Shown piece by piece: positions 24,616 through 33,774 of a stretch of DNA of 51,699 bases. Below the pieces are notes generated by a model. That model ran no database searches. It saw nothing but the letters and a program-made list of their open reading frames with translations, and was not told the origin of the DNA. The stretch comes from Bacteroidales bacterium. GTDB lineage: Bacteria > Bacteroidota > Bacteroidia > Bacteroidales > Lentimicrobiaceae. The position numbers were made by a program, and so were the translations under genes. The stretch spans positions 1 to 51,699 of the forward strand of contig JALHHH010000018.1 in the NCBI GenBank assembly GCA_022837485.1, given 5' to 3'. Position 1 is the stretch's first letter; every line of letters begins with the position of its first letter.

Positions 24616-25548
24616 ATGAAACCAGGCCTGAGAAAGATACTATTCATTCTGACAACGATCGGGATTTCGTTCCGTATCGTTGCACAGAAGCCGGATTTGC
24701 CGGATGAAAGTACTTTTTTCCGTGCCATCAGGGCAAGTTTGGATGAAAGCTATATAACCTTCGGGCAGGGTTTAGGCAATCTGGATCCACTTATATTCGA
24801 AGCTCAGATTTCACCCGGCTTTCTTTTGCGTACCAGCAGGGATGCACGCTGGGGGGCGACCCTGACGCCAGCCGTACTCATCCGGATGCAAGCTGAAGAA
24901 TCGTTCCCTGTCAGAACGCCAGGTTATAAACCCAGCATAACGTTTTACCATCAGCCTGGCAATAAGGGCACCTTTGACGAAAAGATACGATATGTGTTCC
25001 TGAGGCTGGCGCACCATTCGAACGGACAAATGGACCCGTTTTATGATTCAGCCGGCAATATAAATATACAATCGGGAAATTTTGCCACCAATTACCTGGA
25101 AGCCGGAGCATTTTTTACGCATTACCACAACCGCAACGGGCCGGGCAACTCCGGCAAGTTTTTCAGGATATCGCTGGAAGTCCATCCCGGAATCGACCAG
25201 AGTCCGGAACTCACAGGCCGCTACAGTATGGTGAGATGGCACAACCAGTTCAGAGTTTTCAGGACGATTCCGGTATATGATATTAAAGCCGGAAACGGCT
25301 GGAGAACCATTCAGGTTACGGCAAAAACAACGTGGATGTTTGGTTCTGTGGATGATGCAGGTTTTGCGGATTTCAGTAAGCGGCTAAATGCATCGCTGAA
25401 TCTGGAATACAAACCGGCAATTCTGAACGATGTAAGTTTCTTCGCAAACATTTATACCGGAGAAGATTACTACAACATCCGTTTCAACAGGAGAATAACG
25501 GTTCTGCGCATCGGATTGCAGGCATTCTCCCATTCAAATGAATATTAA
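24616..25548 (+). CDS. Phospholipase A1-like outer-membrane barrel
   Basis: The 310-residue protein has a signal peptide (about 1-24, RIVAQ) and a beta-barrel. Residues H133-H134-S135-N136-G137-Q recall the HxSNG active-site motif of outer-membrane phospholipase A (OMPLA; H142 and S144 in E. coli). The asparagine that completes that triad lies 12 residues after the serine in OMPLA; here the nearest candidates are N155 and N159, which would require an insertion. A PagL-like lipid A deacylase is a less likely reading. It is 22 nt after the RND gene in the same operon. Activity on phospholipids of the outer leaflet would fit a lipid-handling pathway. Confidence 0.65.
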   Translation: MKPGLRKILFILTTIGISFRIVAQKPDLPDESTFFRAIRASLDESYITFGQGLGNLDPLIFEAQISPGFLLRTSRDARWGATLTPAVLIRMQAEESFPVRTPGYKPSITFYHQPGNKGTFDEKIRYVFLRLAHHSNGQMDPFYDSAGNINIQSGNFATNYLEAGAFFTHYHNRNGPGNSGKFFRISLEVHPGIDQSPELTGRYSMVRWHNQFRVFRTIPVYDIKAGNGWRTIQVTAKTTWMFGSVDDAGFADFSKRLNASLNLEYKPAILNDVSFFANIYTGEDYYNIRFNRRITVLRIGLQAFSHSNEY

Positions 25549-25566
25549 CCTCAAAAAACGTAAAAA

Positions 25567-26346
25567 ATGAAAAAATCAGGCATTATTCTCATCGCAATCG
25601 CAGCATTCGCTTTCGTACCGATCTCAAAAGCAAGTGCTCAGCTCAGCGGACAACAAATCATGGAAAATGTGTACAACATCCCAAAAGGAGACGACACGCA
25701 GGGGGAGCTTACTATGACGCTTATCAACAGCAAATCGGAACAAAGAGTCAGAAAACTAAAGCAATACATTAAAGACGAAGGGCCGGTTGAAAAAAAGATC
25801 ATGTTTTTCGTTGCGCCTGCGGATGTAAAGGGCACCTCCTTCATGAACTGGAGTTACACCTCGGGAAAAGATGATGACCAGTGGATTTACCTGCCGGCTC
25901 TGAAACGCACAAAGCGGATATCCAGCGAAGGAAAATCGGACTATTTCATGGGATCCGACTTCACCTACGACGACCTTGGCGACAGACATCCGTCGGAAGA
26001 CGCCCATACACTTCTTAGATCAGAGACTCTGAACGGCCGGGACTGCTATGTGGTTGAAAGCACTCCGCGTGAAAAAGGTTACATGTATTCAAAAACGATA
26101 ACCTGGGTTATGAAGGACAATTATCTTGGACTAAAGCGGGAGTTCTATGATCCTTCGGGTAGACTGCTCAAAGTTCTTGAAATTAAGAAGTTTGAAAAAA
26201 TTAGCGGATTCTGGACCATTCTTGAAACCGAGATGCGAAACGTACAAAAAAAACATTCAACCCGTATGGAATTTTCGAATGTAAAAATCAATACCGGAAT
26301 TGACGGTTCAAAGTTTACAGAACGCAGCATGACTCTCGGGCAGTAA
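25567..26346 (+). CDS. LolA-like outer-membrane lipoprotein-sorting protein
   Basis: The 259-residue protein has a signal peptide (about 1-25, KASAQ). The rest has the pattern of the LolA-like family found next to RND/MMPL transporters: GQQIMENVYNIPKGDDT, then a strand-rich domain with KIMFFVAPADVKGTSFMNW, DDQWIYLPALKRTKRI and YFMGSDFTYDDLGD. It should fold as a half-open barrel that binds a lipid moiety in the periplasm. Genes of this kind commonly pair with RND proteins, as here, which suggests transfer of a lipid from transporter to outer membrane. Confidence 0.9.
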   Translation: MKKSGIILIAIAAFAFVPISKASAQLSGQQIMENVYNIPKGDDTQGELTMTLINSKSEQRVRKLKQYIKDEGPVEKKIMFFVAPADVKGTSFMNWSYTSGKDDDQWIYLPALKRTKRISSEGKSDYFMGSDFTYDDLGDRHPSEDAHTLLRSETLNGRDCYVVESTPREKGYMYSKTITWVMKDNYLGLKREFYDPSGRLLKVLEIKKFEKISGFWTILETEMRNVQKKHSTRMEFSNVKINTGIDGSKFTERSMTLGQ

Positions 26347-26370
26347 GTTCAGGTATTTAAAAAAAAGATC

Positions 26371-27612
26371 ATGAAAACAAAAAAAATGATTGTCCTGCTG
26401 TTTCTTTTCGTGTTCGGTAATTCGTATGCACAGCAAGAAACAACGCCGTCCGTATCGGGCTATATCAGAAACTACACAGGAGTCTTCACAGGCGAGGATT
26501 ATCCGTTGTCTATCCTTCAAAATACGGTGAACCTTGAGTTAGGATTACAAAACAGCCGTACGGGATTTTTCGCAAATCCTTACATATATCATTACACCGA
26601 CCACAAACTGGAATGGGGATTACGGGAAGCTTATATGGATATTTTCCTGAAAAACATGGGCATAAGGATCGGTAAGCAACAAATAATATGGGGTAAGGCA
26701 GAAGGAGTGTTTATTACCGATGTGGTTTCACCCAAAGATATGAGTGAGTTTTTGCTTCCTGACTTTGATGAAATCAGAACCGGGATCAGCTCCGTGAAGT
26801 TCAATTATTTTTCGGGCAATCACACGTTTGAAGCAGTCTGGGCTCCGGTATTTACTCCAACGCGTATGCCCGGCAGCGAATCGGACTGGGCGCCCGTTCT
26901 ACCATTCCCTGTCGTACCTGAATGGGATATGTCAGCGGCCGAAGTTAAGCCTTCGCTCGAAAACAGTGAAGTTTTTGTCCGGTATTCACTGATGGCTACG
27001 GCAGCAGATCTGGAATTGGTCGGAGGTACATTTTTTTTCGATGACCCCTCGCTGTTTATCACCCGCCGGGCCAATCCGGAATCTGGACAACTGACCGGAA
27101 TCACCCTCCGGCCGGAATACCAGAGAGTGTCGATGGCCGGCGGAAGTTTCAGCCTGCCCTTAAGTAGTTTTGTCGTCAGGGGCGAAGGTGCCTGGTACAC
27201 GGGAAGGAGTTTCCAAACCCAGGCGCCCGGTGCCGAAGGCTCGCTGATTGAAAAAGACAACCTTCACTATATGGCTGGAATAGACTACACGCTGGCCGGT
27301 ACCCGGCTAAGTTTGCAGTTCATACAGGAGCACATACTTGACTATGAAAGCGGCATCCAGAATCGCGAGTTTGAAAATACCATGACATTCCTGGCGAAAC
27401 GTGATTTTCTCAGGGAAAAACTCTGGCTTGAGTTGTTTGCCTATATCGGGCTGACATCCGAAGACGCGCTCATCAGGCCAAAAATCACGTATTCGGTTGC
27501 CGACGGATTTGAGCTGCTCGGGGGTGCCAATATATTTGTTGGTAACGAAGGCCGCTTTGGGCAATACGATAAAAACGACATGCTGTATATAAAGGTTAAG
27601 TACAGCTTTTAA
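26371..27612 (+). CDS. DUF1302-like outer-membrane barrel
   Basis: A 413-residue exported beta-barrel (signal peptide about 1-21). The segment RIGKQQIIWGKAEGVFITDVVSPKDMSEF, followed by DEIRTGISSVKFNYF, is the mark of DUF1302-type proteins. In Proteobacteria DUF1302 genes often lie with an RND/MMPL transporter and a LolA-like DUF1329 gene; the same set of partners is here. The C-terminus ends in ...LYIKVKYSF, fit for Bam insertion. It is the last gene of the operon, before a bidirectional terminator. Confidence 0.85.
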   Translation: MKTKKMIVLLFLFVFGNSYAQQETTPSVSGYIRNYTGVFTGEDYPLSILQNTVNLELGLQNSRTGFFANPYIYHYTDHKLEWGLREAYMDIFLKNMGIRIGKQQIIWGKAEGVFITDVVSPKDMSEFLLPDFDEIRTGISSVKFNYFSGNHTFEAVWAPVFTPTRMPGSESDWAPVLPFPVVPEWDMSAAEVKPSLENSEVFVRYSLMATAADLELVGGTFFFDDPSLFITRRANPESGQLTGITLRPEYQRVSMAGGSFSLPLSSFVVRGEGAWYTGRSFQTQAPGAEGSLIEKDNLHYMAGIDYTLAGTRLSLQFIQEHILDYESGIQNREFENTMTFLAKRDFLREKLWLELFAYIGLTSEDALIRPKITYSVADGFELLGGANIFVGNEGRFGQYDKNDMLYIKVKYSF

Positions 27613-27663
27613 CGCGCTTCTTGAACCTTTGACAGTTCAAAGTACGGAAAACATATACAAAAC

Positions 27664-27713
27664 AAAACGGGCAAAGCCTTCCTGTAAAAGGAGTATGCTT
27701 TGCCCGGTTTTTA
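27664..27713. terminator. Bidirectional terminator
   Basis: CGGGCAAAGC (27668-27677) pairs with GCTTTGCCCG (27697-27706). Plus-strand tail GTTTTTAAT and minus-strand tail TTTTGTTTTG both end transcription, so it serves the DUF1302 gene and acr3. Confidence 0.85.
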
Positions 27714-27720
27714 ATACCGA

Positions 27721-28815
27721 TCAGGCAATCAGTGGTCGGTTTGCCGGAAAATACCGCTTTTTTAACCAAAACGCCACATTTACCAATCCGATCATAACGG
27801 GAACCTCTACCAGAGGACCGATCACTGCAGCAAACGCTTCTCCTGAATTAATACCGAATACAGCAATGGCAACTGCAATGGCTAACTCAAAATTATTGCT
27901 GGCTGCAGTAAATGACAAGGTTACACTTTGTTCATAATTTGCACCGACCTTACGGCTCATAAAGAACGACAGGACGAACATCACCAGAAAATAGATCAGC
28001 AGTGGAACTGCAATCAGAACCACGTCAAGGGGTATTTTCACGATGTATTCACCTTTAAGTGAAAACATTACCACGATAGTGAAAAGGAGAGCCATTAGCG
28101 TAAGCGGACTGATTTTCGGGATAAAAACCATGTGATACCAATCTTTACTCCTTACCCGGATCAGGATAAATCTCGTAAAGAAACCGGCGATAAAGGGTAT
28201 TCCAAGGTAGATGAATACGCTTTCTGCTATCTGACCAATGGTTATTTTTTCAACGGCATCGCTTGTTGGAATTCCGAACCAGCCGGGCAGAATGGAAATA
28301 AAGAACCAGGCATAAACCGAAAAGAAAAGCACCTGAAATATAGAATTAAACGCCACTAATCCTGCCGCATACTGCGTATCGCCTTTTGCCAGATCGTTCC
28401 AGACAATAACCATTGCAATACATCGGGCCAGTCCAATCAGAATTATTCCATAAACATAAGGCAGGTTTGCATTATTCTCCCCCGGGAAAAAGTAAAACAT
28501 AAGTGCCGCAAGAAAAAACATGAGCAATGGCCCAATAATCCAGTTCTGCACCAGCGAAAGCGTCAGCACCTTAAGGTTGCGGAACACATCTCCGAGTTCC
28601 TCGTACTTAACTTTTGCAAGCGGAGGATACATCATCAGAATAAGGCCTATGGCTATAGGGATATTGGTTGTACTGTCGGGAGATGCTTTCAGTGAATCCC
28701 AGAATGATGCGATTGGTGGGAAGAAGTAGCCGGAAAACACCCCGGCAAACATCGCCAGGAAAATCCACAGGGTTAAATACCTGTCTGGAAATTTGAGTTT
28801 TGGTTTTGATGGCAT
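27721..28815 (-). CDS. acr3: Arsenite efflux transporter Acr3
   Basis: The 364-residue membrane protein has about ten helices and belongs to the Acr3 (BART superfamily) arsenite exporters. The conserved helix-4 cysteine is in GLARCIAMVIVWNDLAKGD, and the helix-9 glutamate in GPLVEVPVMIGLVNVAFW. It moves As(III), and possibly Sb(III), out of the cytoplasm by proton exchange. It is the last gene of the arsR-arsC-arsM-acr3 operon, 99 nt after arsM. It shares the convergent terminator with the RND operon. Confidence 0.95.
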   Translation of the reverse strand: MPSKPKLKFPDRYLTLWIFLAMFAGVFSGYFFPPIASFWDSLKASPDSTTNIPIAIGLILMMYPPLAKVKYEELGDVFRNLKVLTLSLVQNWIIGPLLMFFLAALMFYFFPGENNANLPYVYGIILIGLARCIAMVIVWNDLAKGDTQYAAGLVAFNSIFQVLFFSVYAWFFISILPGWFGIPTSDAVEKITIGQIAESVFIYLGIPFIAGFFTRFILIRVRSKDWYHMVFIPKISPLTLMALLFTIVVMFSLKGEYIVKIPLDVVLIAVPLLIYFLVMFVLSFFMSRKVGANYEQSVTLSFTAASNNFELAIAVAIAVFGINSGEAFAAVIGPLVEVPVMIGLVNVAFWLKKRYFPANRPLIA

Positions 28816-28914
28816 GGATTATTTCGGATTTAAGATTGCATATTGCGAAATGTATTCAGCACCAGAATTGACCTTCACGAAAAGTTAAGATGAAGGTATT
28901 TACGATCAGGAAAC

Positions 28915-29718
28915 TCATTTTTCCGCGTACACGGTTATGCTGTAAATGCCGTTTCCGGAGGTTTTGAATGTTTCGAGTTCGATACTGTTCAGGTAGTTCA
29001 GGAGCAGTTCATCGGGTAGGATGATACGTCTGGGTTTCTTAACTTTAAGGTTCGACAGTCCGCTGCGGCGGATGATGCTCAGGTATTCATTGAGGGGGAC
29101 GGCTCCGGACACGCAGCCCGCATACATTTCAGCAGCGTTTTTAATGTTTTCGGGGAGTTCGCCGTAAAGCACCACATCCGATACCGAAATGTGACCACCC
29201 GGCTTCAGCACTCTGAAAATTTCCTGAAAAGCCTTTTCTTTATCCGGAACCAGGTTAAGCACGCAATTGCTTATCACAACGTCGGCAATGCCGCTGTCAA
29301 CAGGCATCTGTTCGATGTCACCCAAAAGGAATTCCACATTGGTAAAACCCAGTTTTTCAGCATTCTGTCCTGACTTTTCTATCATGGCTTCCGTAAAGTC
29401 AATACCAATAACTTTACCCGGTTCACCAACCAGGGAGCGGGCAACAAAACAGTCGTTTCCGGCACCGGAACCCAGGTCGATTACTGTATCGCCTTCCTCA
29501 ATCTGAGCAAACTCCGTCGGGATACCGCAACCCAGCCCAAGGTCGGCATCCGGATTGTAGCCCTTCAGGTCGGTGTAACTCTCGCTGAAGTTTGTGTAAT
29601 CTGCACCGGAGCAGCAACCTCCGGATCCGCAGCACGAGGTTTCGTTTTCCTGTGTGGATTGAAGTGCGATTTCGCTGTATTTTTCTTTAACGAGACTCTT
29701 CAATTCTTCGTTTTTCAT
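28915..29718 (-). CDS. arsM: Arsenite S-adenosylmethionine methyltransferase ArsM
   Basis: The 267-residue enzyme methylates As(III) with S-adenosylmethionine. The SAM motif is DLGSGAGND (81-89). The three cysteines that bind arsenite in ArsM are present as C64 (GLGCGIPTE), C152 (SNCVLNL) and C202 (AGCVSGA). An N-terminal CC-GSGG-CC cluster (29-36) may also bind arsenite. The start overlaps the arsC stop by 4 nt (ATGA), showing translational coupling. Methylated arsenic can leave as volatile or more mobile species, a second route beside Acr3. Confidence 0.95.
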   Translation of the reverse strand: MKNEELKSLVKEKYSEIALQSTQENETSCCGSGGCCSGADYTNFSESYTDLKGYNPDADLGLGCGIPTEFAQIEEGDTVIDLGSGAGNDCFVARSLVGEPGKVIGIDFTEAMIEKSGQNAEKLGFTNVEFLLGDIEQMPVDSGIADVVISNCVLNLVPDKEKAFQEIFRVLKPGGHISVSDVVLYGELPENIKNAAEMYAGCVSGAVPLNEYLSIIRRSGLSNLKVKKPRRIILPDELLLNYLNSIELETFKTSGNGIYSITVYAEK

Positions 29719-30140
29719 ATACCGGGTTTTATTTGTTCGTTGTAAAATTTCCAGAATCCATCCTTTATTTCATCCCTGACACGAATGAACTCACTGTGAA
29801 TGAACTCAGGAGTTCCAACAGCATGGGAAGGATCATCAAAACCAATATGCAAACGTTTTTTTACCTTCCCTATAAATGCAGGGCAGGCCTCGTTGGCTCC
29901 TCCGCAAACGGTGATTACATAATCCCACTCTTCGTCAAGGTAAAGATCTACGGAATCGGAAGTATGATGGCTGATGTCGATGCCTATTTCCTGCATCACT
30001 TCAACCGCTTTGGGATTGAGTTTGCCTGAGGCTTCGGTTCCCGCTGAACGAACGGTCAGGGATGGGTCAAAAGACTGCAAAAAGCCGTGGGCCATCTGGG
30101 AGCGGCAGGAATTGCCGGTGCATAAAATCAGGATTTTCAT
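29715..30140 (-). CDS. arsC: Arsenate reductase ArsC, thioredoxin-dependent type
   Basis: The 141-residue protein belongs to the low-molecular-weight phosphatase-like family. The P-loop is C7-T-G-N-S-C-R13 (CX5R). C77 and C84 are the relay cysteines, seven residues apart as in S. aureus ArsC (C82 and C89). It reduces arsenate to arsenite for export or methylation. It lies 23 nt after arsR and overlaps arsM by 4 nt. Confidence 0.95.
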   Translation of the reverse strand: MKILILCTGNSCRSQMAHGFLQSFDPSLTVRSAGTEASGKLNPKAVEVMQEIGIDISHHTSDSVDLYLDEEWDYVITVCGGANEACPAFIGKVKKRLHIGFDDPSHAVGTPEFIHSEFIRVRDEIKDGFWKFYNEQIKPGI

Positions 30141-30163
30141 ACAGGCATCTGTTTTCTCACAAA

Positions 30164-30517
30164 TTAATTTCCTTTTTCATGTTCAGTGCCGGTATCGCAA
30201 AGGATGGTATTTGCCCTTACGGGATCAAAAAAGGCAGAGAACAATGCGGTAAAACGATCCAGCCCGTCCGGACAAAGGCAGTAATTTACCTTAACCCCGT
30301 CGATGGAACCATGAATTAATCCGCTGTCGCGCAACTCTTTCAAATGCTGGGAAACGGTGGAACGGCTGAGTGGCAGCTGATCCGAAATATCGCCCGAAAT
30401 ACAGGTTCTTGTTTCAGCAAGGTATTTAAGTATGGCAAGCCTGGCAGGATGCGAAATAACACGAGCAAATTCAGCCAGATCCCTTAACTCCTTGTCGAAG
30501 TGTGATTTCTTTTGCAT
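30164..30517 (-). CDS. arsR: ArsR-family repressor of the inorganic arsenic operon
   Basis: A 117-residue winged-helix repressor. The helix-turn-helix is around ISDQLPLSRSTVSQHLKEL (about 43-61). The classical ELCVCDL arsenic site is not present; cysteines at T-C-I (near 38), C-L-C (near 80) and near the C-terminus could bind arsenite instead. It heads the acr3 operon, and an inverted repeat overlaps its -7 box, so autorepression relieved by arsenite is expected. Confidence 0.92.
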   Translation of the reverse strand: MQKKSHFDKELRDLAEFARVISHPARLAILKYLAETRTCISGDISDQLPLSRSTVSQHLKELRDSGLIHGSIDGVKVNYCLCPDGLDRFTALFSAFFDPVRANTILCDTGTEHEKGN

Positions 30518-30530
30518 GGCTTATTTTTTA

Positions 30531-30568
30531 TTTCGCAAACATACGACATAAATAAAATGACCGCGAAA
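30531..30568 (-). promoter_or_regulatory. arsR promoter box with flanking inverted repeat
   Basis: The minus strand reads TATGTTTG (30543-30536), a full -7 match about 19 nt before the arsR start. TTTCGC (30531-30536) and GCGAAA (30563-30568) form an inverted repeat around it. The same arm sequence occurs in the operator of the second arsR, but there the arms are 13 nt apart rather than 26. Confidence 0.45.
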
Positions 30569-30772
30569 ACAGCACTGTTAATTTTTTATTAATTTTTACA
30601 TCAGGCATCACAATTTTCTCCGGAAGTTATCCGGCAATCATACTGAAAAACTACCGTAAACACTTGTTTTTCTTTTCTTTTGGGGTATATGAATCCCTTA
30701 CCGGGATGATAATCACGATTAGCATTTAATATTCATATCTAAGTGAGTCGTAAGTAGTGTCGATAAAATACC

Positions 30773-30780
30773 TACTTTTG
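30773..30780 (+). promoter_or_regulatory. Possible -7 element for typA
   Basis: TACTTTTG followed by C fits TAnnTTTGC and lies 34 nt before the typA start codon. The -33 box is unclear. Confidence 0.45.
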
Positions 30781-30814
30781 CACTTCCAAAAAAAATCCAC
30801 GCAAACAGCACAAA

Positions 30815-32617
30815 ATGCACAATATCAGAAATATAGCAATTATTGCCCACGTTGACCACGGCAAAACCACCCTGGTTGATCGCATACTTCACCAGGTAAA
30901 GTTATTCCGTGAGAACCAGGATATGGGTGAACTGATCCTCGACAGCAACGATCTGGAGCGCGAAAGGGGAATCACCATCCTGGCCAAAAACGTTTCGGTT
31001 CGCTATAAGGGATTTAAAATAAACATCATCGACACTCCGGGACACAGCGATTTCGGTGGAGAAGTAGAGCGTGTTCTCAACATGGCCGATGGTGTGCTGC
31101 TTCTGGTGGATGCTTTTGAAGGCCCGATGCCCCAGACCCGTTTTGTGCTGCAAAAAGCTCTGGCCCTGAACCTTAAACCCATAGTGGTAATTAATAAGGT
31201 AGATAAGCCCAACTGCGATCCCGAAGGCGTTCAGGAGTCTGTATTTGATCTGATGTTTAATCTGGATGCCACCGAAGAACAGCTTAACTTCCCCACCATT
31301 TATGGCTCCTCGAAAGAGGGATGGATGTCGTCTGACTGGAAAACACCGGCCGAGGATATCAGCTATCTGCTCGACACCATCATCGAGTACATCCCGGCAC
31401 CTGTTTTTCCGGAAGGCAACACCCAGATGCAGATAACATCGCTTGATTATTCCTCTTATGTAGGACGAATTGCGGTTGGACGTCTATCCCGCGGCGTGCT
31501 GAGCTGGGGCATGAATGTTTCCCTGATTAAGCAGGACGGGCGGATCTTCAAATCGAAGATTAAAGAACTCTACGTTTTTGAAGGGCTGGGCAAAGAAAAA
31601 ATGAAATCCGATGTATATCCGGGCGAGATATGCGCCATCCTGGGTATTGATGACTTTGAAATCGGAGACACTGTTGCCGATTTTGAATCGCCCGATGCGC
31701 TGATGCCTTTGCAGATTGATGAACCTACCATGAGCATGCTGTTCACCATCAACAATTCACCGTTTTACGGACGTGAAGGCAAGTTTGTGACCTCCCGCCA
31801 TCTCAGGGAACGGCTGTTCAAGGAAATTGAAAAAAATCTTGCAATGCGGATTGAGGAGACCGATTCGCCGGAAGCGCTGATGGTATTTGGAAGAGGCATT
31901 CTGCACCTTTCCATTCTTGTGGAAACCATGAGGCGCGAAGGATATGAACTGCAGCTTGGTCAGCCTCAGGTTATCATCAAAAAGATCGACGGAATCGATC
32001 ATGAACCCGTTGAAGCACTTACGGTTCATGTTCCCGAAGCCTTTTCGGGAAAAGTAATTGAACTGGTTACACAAAGAAGAGGAGAGATTGTCTCCATCGA
32101 TACCAAGGGCGACCGCATTCACCTTGAGTTTACCATCCCCTCGCGCGGCATTATCGGACTTCGTAACAACGTCCTTACTGCCACCGAAGGAGAAGCCATC
32201 ATGGCTCACCGCTTCCTCGCTTTCGAACCCTGGAAAGGTGAGATTCAGGGCAGACGCAACGGATCGCTCATCTCCATGGAAACCGGGCAGGCAATCGCTT
32301 ATTCCATCGATAAACTTCAGGACAGGGGCACCTTTTTTGTTCATCCCAACGAGGACGTTTATGCCGGGCAGGTAATCGGTGAACAAATCCGGCCCGACGA
32401 TTTGCTGGTGAATGTTACCAAAACGAAAAAACTGACCAATGTGCGGGCTTCCGGCTCCGATGAAAAAATATTTATCGTACCGGCCGTTAAATTTTCTCTT
32501 GAAGAAGCCATGGAGTATATCGGAAAGGACGAATACCTCGAAGTTACGCCGCGCTCGCTCCGCCTCCGTAAGATAATTCTCGACGAGCACGAACGCAAAC
32601 GCGCTTCGAAAGTCTGA
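30815..32617 (+). CDS. typA: Ribosome-associated GTPase TypA/BipA
   Basis: The 600-residue translational GTPase has the P-loop AHVDHGKTTLVDRIL near the N-terminus, the switch II segment DTPGHSDFGGEVERVL, and NKVD for guanine. Domain II, the EF-G-like domains III and V, and the BipA-specific C-terminal domain (GFLAFEPWKGEIQGRRNGSL onward) follow in the usual order, and the length is normal. It binds the ribosome and helps 50S assembly, especially under cold or stress. It is monocistronic. Nothing links it to the arsenic genes on either side. Confidence 0.98.
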   Translation: MHNIRNIAIIAHVDHGKTTLVDRILHQVKLFRENQDMGELILDSNDLERERGITILAKNVSVRYKGFKINIIDTPGHSDFGGEVERVLNMADGVLLLVDAFEGPMPQTRFVLQKALALNLKPIVVINKVDKPNCDPEGVQESVFDLMFNLDATEEQLNFPTIYGSSKEGWMSSDWKTPAEDISYLLDTIIEYIPAPVFPEGNTQMQITSLDYSSYVGRIAVGRLSRGVLSWGMNVSLIKQDGRIFKSKIKELYVFEGLGKEKMKSDVYPGEICAILGIDDFEIGDTVADFESPDALMPLQIDEPTMSMLFTINNSPFYGREGKFVTSRHLRERLFKEIEKNLAMRIEETDSPEALMVFGRGILHLSILVETMRREGYELQLGQPQVIIKKIDGIDHEPVEALTVHVPEAFSGKVIELVTQRRGEIVSIDTKGDRIHLEFTIPSRGIIGLRNNVLTATEGEAIMAHRFLAFEPWKGEIQGRRNGSLISMETGQAIAYSIDKLQDRGTFFVHPNEDVYAGQVIGEQIRPDDLLVNVTKTKKLTNVRASGSDEKIFIVPAVKFSLEEAMEYIGKDEYLEVTPRSLRLRKIILDEHERKRASKV

Positions 32618-32668
32618 ACCATTGCGTTAATGTCCGGAGTGCTGGTAAATAGCCACTGCCCTGCCCCA

Positions 32669-32702
32669 CTTGCCGAACCAGTGCTCAGTTTGCCTACCTT
32701 TG
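32669..32702 (+). promoter_or_regulatory. Probable promoter of the agmatinase-family gene
   Basis: CTTG (32669-32672) is followed after 22 nt by TACCTTTG (32695-32702) and C. The -7 match is full; the -33 is one base off. Confidence 0.45.
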
Positions 32703-32730
32703 CATACGGTTAGTATCAAAACTTCACCTT

Positions 32731-33774
32731 ATGACTAAGGAAGAAATCATTGCCTCTTTCGATCCCAATGCCGCCGCTGCAGGTTCGGCCGGTATTTTTG
32801 GCCTTCCTTTCGGAGCTCAGCACGCCGATGTTATCCTTATTCCCGTACCCTGGGAAGTCACCGTAAGCTTTGGCTCCGGTACCGGGGAAGGCCCCGATGC
32901 AATGTTTGAAGCTTCATCGCAGGTAGACCTGCATCATCCCGATTTCCCGGAATTGTGGAAGCGCGGCATCTTTATGGACACTTGTCCGGATGACCTTATC
33001 TCGCTCGGCCGAAGAGCGAAGGATATGGCCGGTGATATCATCGCAGCGCTGGAAGAGGGGGAAGACATAAAAACCAATTCCGTACTTCTCGATAAGCTTG
33101 AGCGCGTTAACGATGCATCCGCACGTATGAACGAGTGGGTTAAAGAGCGTTCAGCTTACTGGAAAAAACAGGACAAACTGGTTGGTCTTGCCGGTGGCGA
33201 TCATAGTATTCCTCTGGGTTATATTCAATTACAGGGCGAGTTGCATCAAAAATTCGGCATTCTGCACATCGATGCGCACATGGATTTACGAAAAGCATAT
33301 GAAGGCTTTACGTATTCGCATGCATCCATATTCTACAATGCAATGGAATCCGTTCCTCAGATACAAAGCCTCGTTCAGGTGGGAATCCGGGACTTCTGCG
33401 AGCAGGAGATGAACTATTCGAAGCAACTTAAGGAAAGAATTTCCGTTTTCACCGACCGCTCTGTCCGTGCCCGTTTGTTCCGTGGCGAAAACTGGGATGC
33501 ATTGTGCAATGAAATCGTAAACAAACTTCCCGAAAAGGTATACATCAGCCTCGACATCGACGGGCTGAATCCATCGCTCTGTCCCAACACAGGAACTCCC
33601 GTTCCCGGCGGACTGGAGTATGAAGAACTCATGCATCTGCTGAACACACTCAAACGCAGCGGCCGCGAAATCATCGGATTCGATCTCTGCGAAGTATCGC
33701 CCGGAGTAAATGGCTGGGATGGGAATGTTGGAGCCCGCGTGCTGTTTCACCTTTGCGGGATACTCGCCGGTTGA
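32731..33774 (+). CDS. Agmatinase/arginase-family ureohydrolase
   Basis: The 347-residue protein has the binuclear manganese site of the ureohydrolase fold: GGDHS (155-159), DAHMD (181-185), H197 in SHAS, and D275-I-D277 in SLDIDGLNPS. The first 100 residues hold family-specific loops seen in Bacteroidota members annotated as agmatinase. Whether it acts on agmatine, arginine, guanidinobutyrate or another guanidine cannot be judged from motifs. It is monocistronic between typA and a long intergenic stretch. Confidence 0.9.
   Translation: MTKEEIIASFDPNAAAAGSAGIFGLPFGAQHADVILIPVPWEVTVSFGSGTGEGPDAMFEASSQVDLHHPDFPELWKRGIFMDTCPDDLISLGRRAKDMAGDIIAALEEGEDIKTNSVLLDKLERVNDASARMNEWVKERSAYWKKQDKLVGLAGGDHSIPLGYIQLQGELHQKFGILHIDAHMDLRKAYEGFTYSHASIFYNAMESVPQIQSLVQVGIRDFCEQEMNYSKQLKERISVFTDRSVRARLFRGENWDALCNEIVNKLPEKVYISLDIDGLNPSLCPNTGTPVPGGLEYEELMHLLNTLKRSGREIIGFDLCEVSPGVNGWDGNVGARVLFHLCGILAG

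Noticed and set aside
31757..32590. Open frame of 277 codons antisense to typA
   Set aside because: It overlaps a certain housekeeping gene, lacks any family resemblance and is explained by codon bias on the opposite strand.
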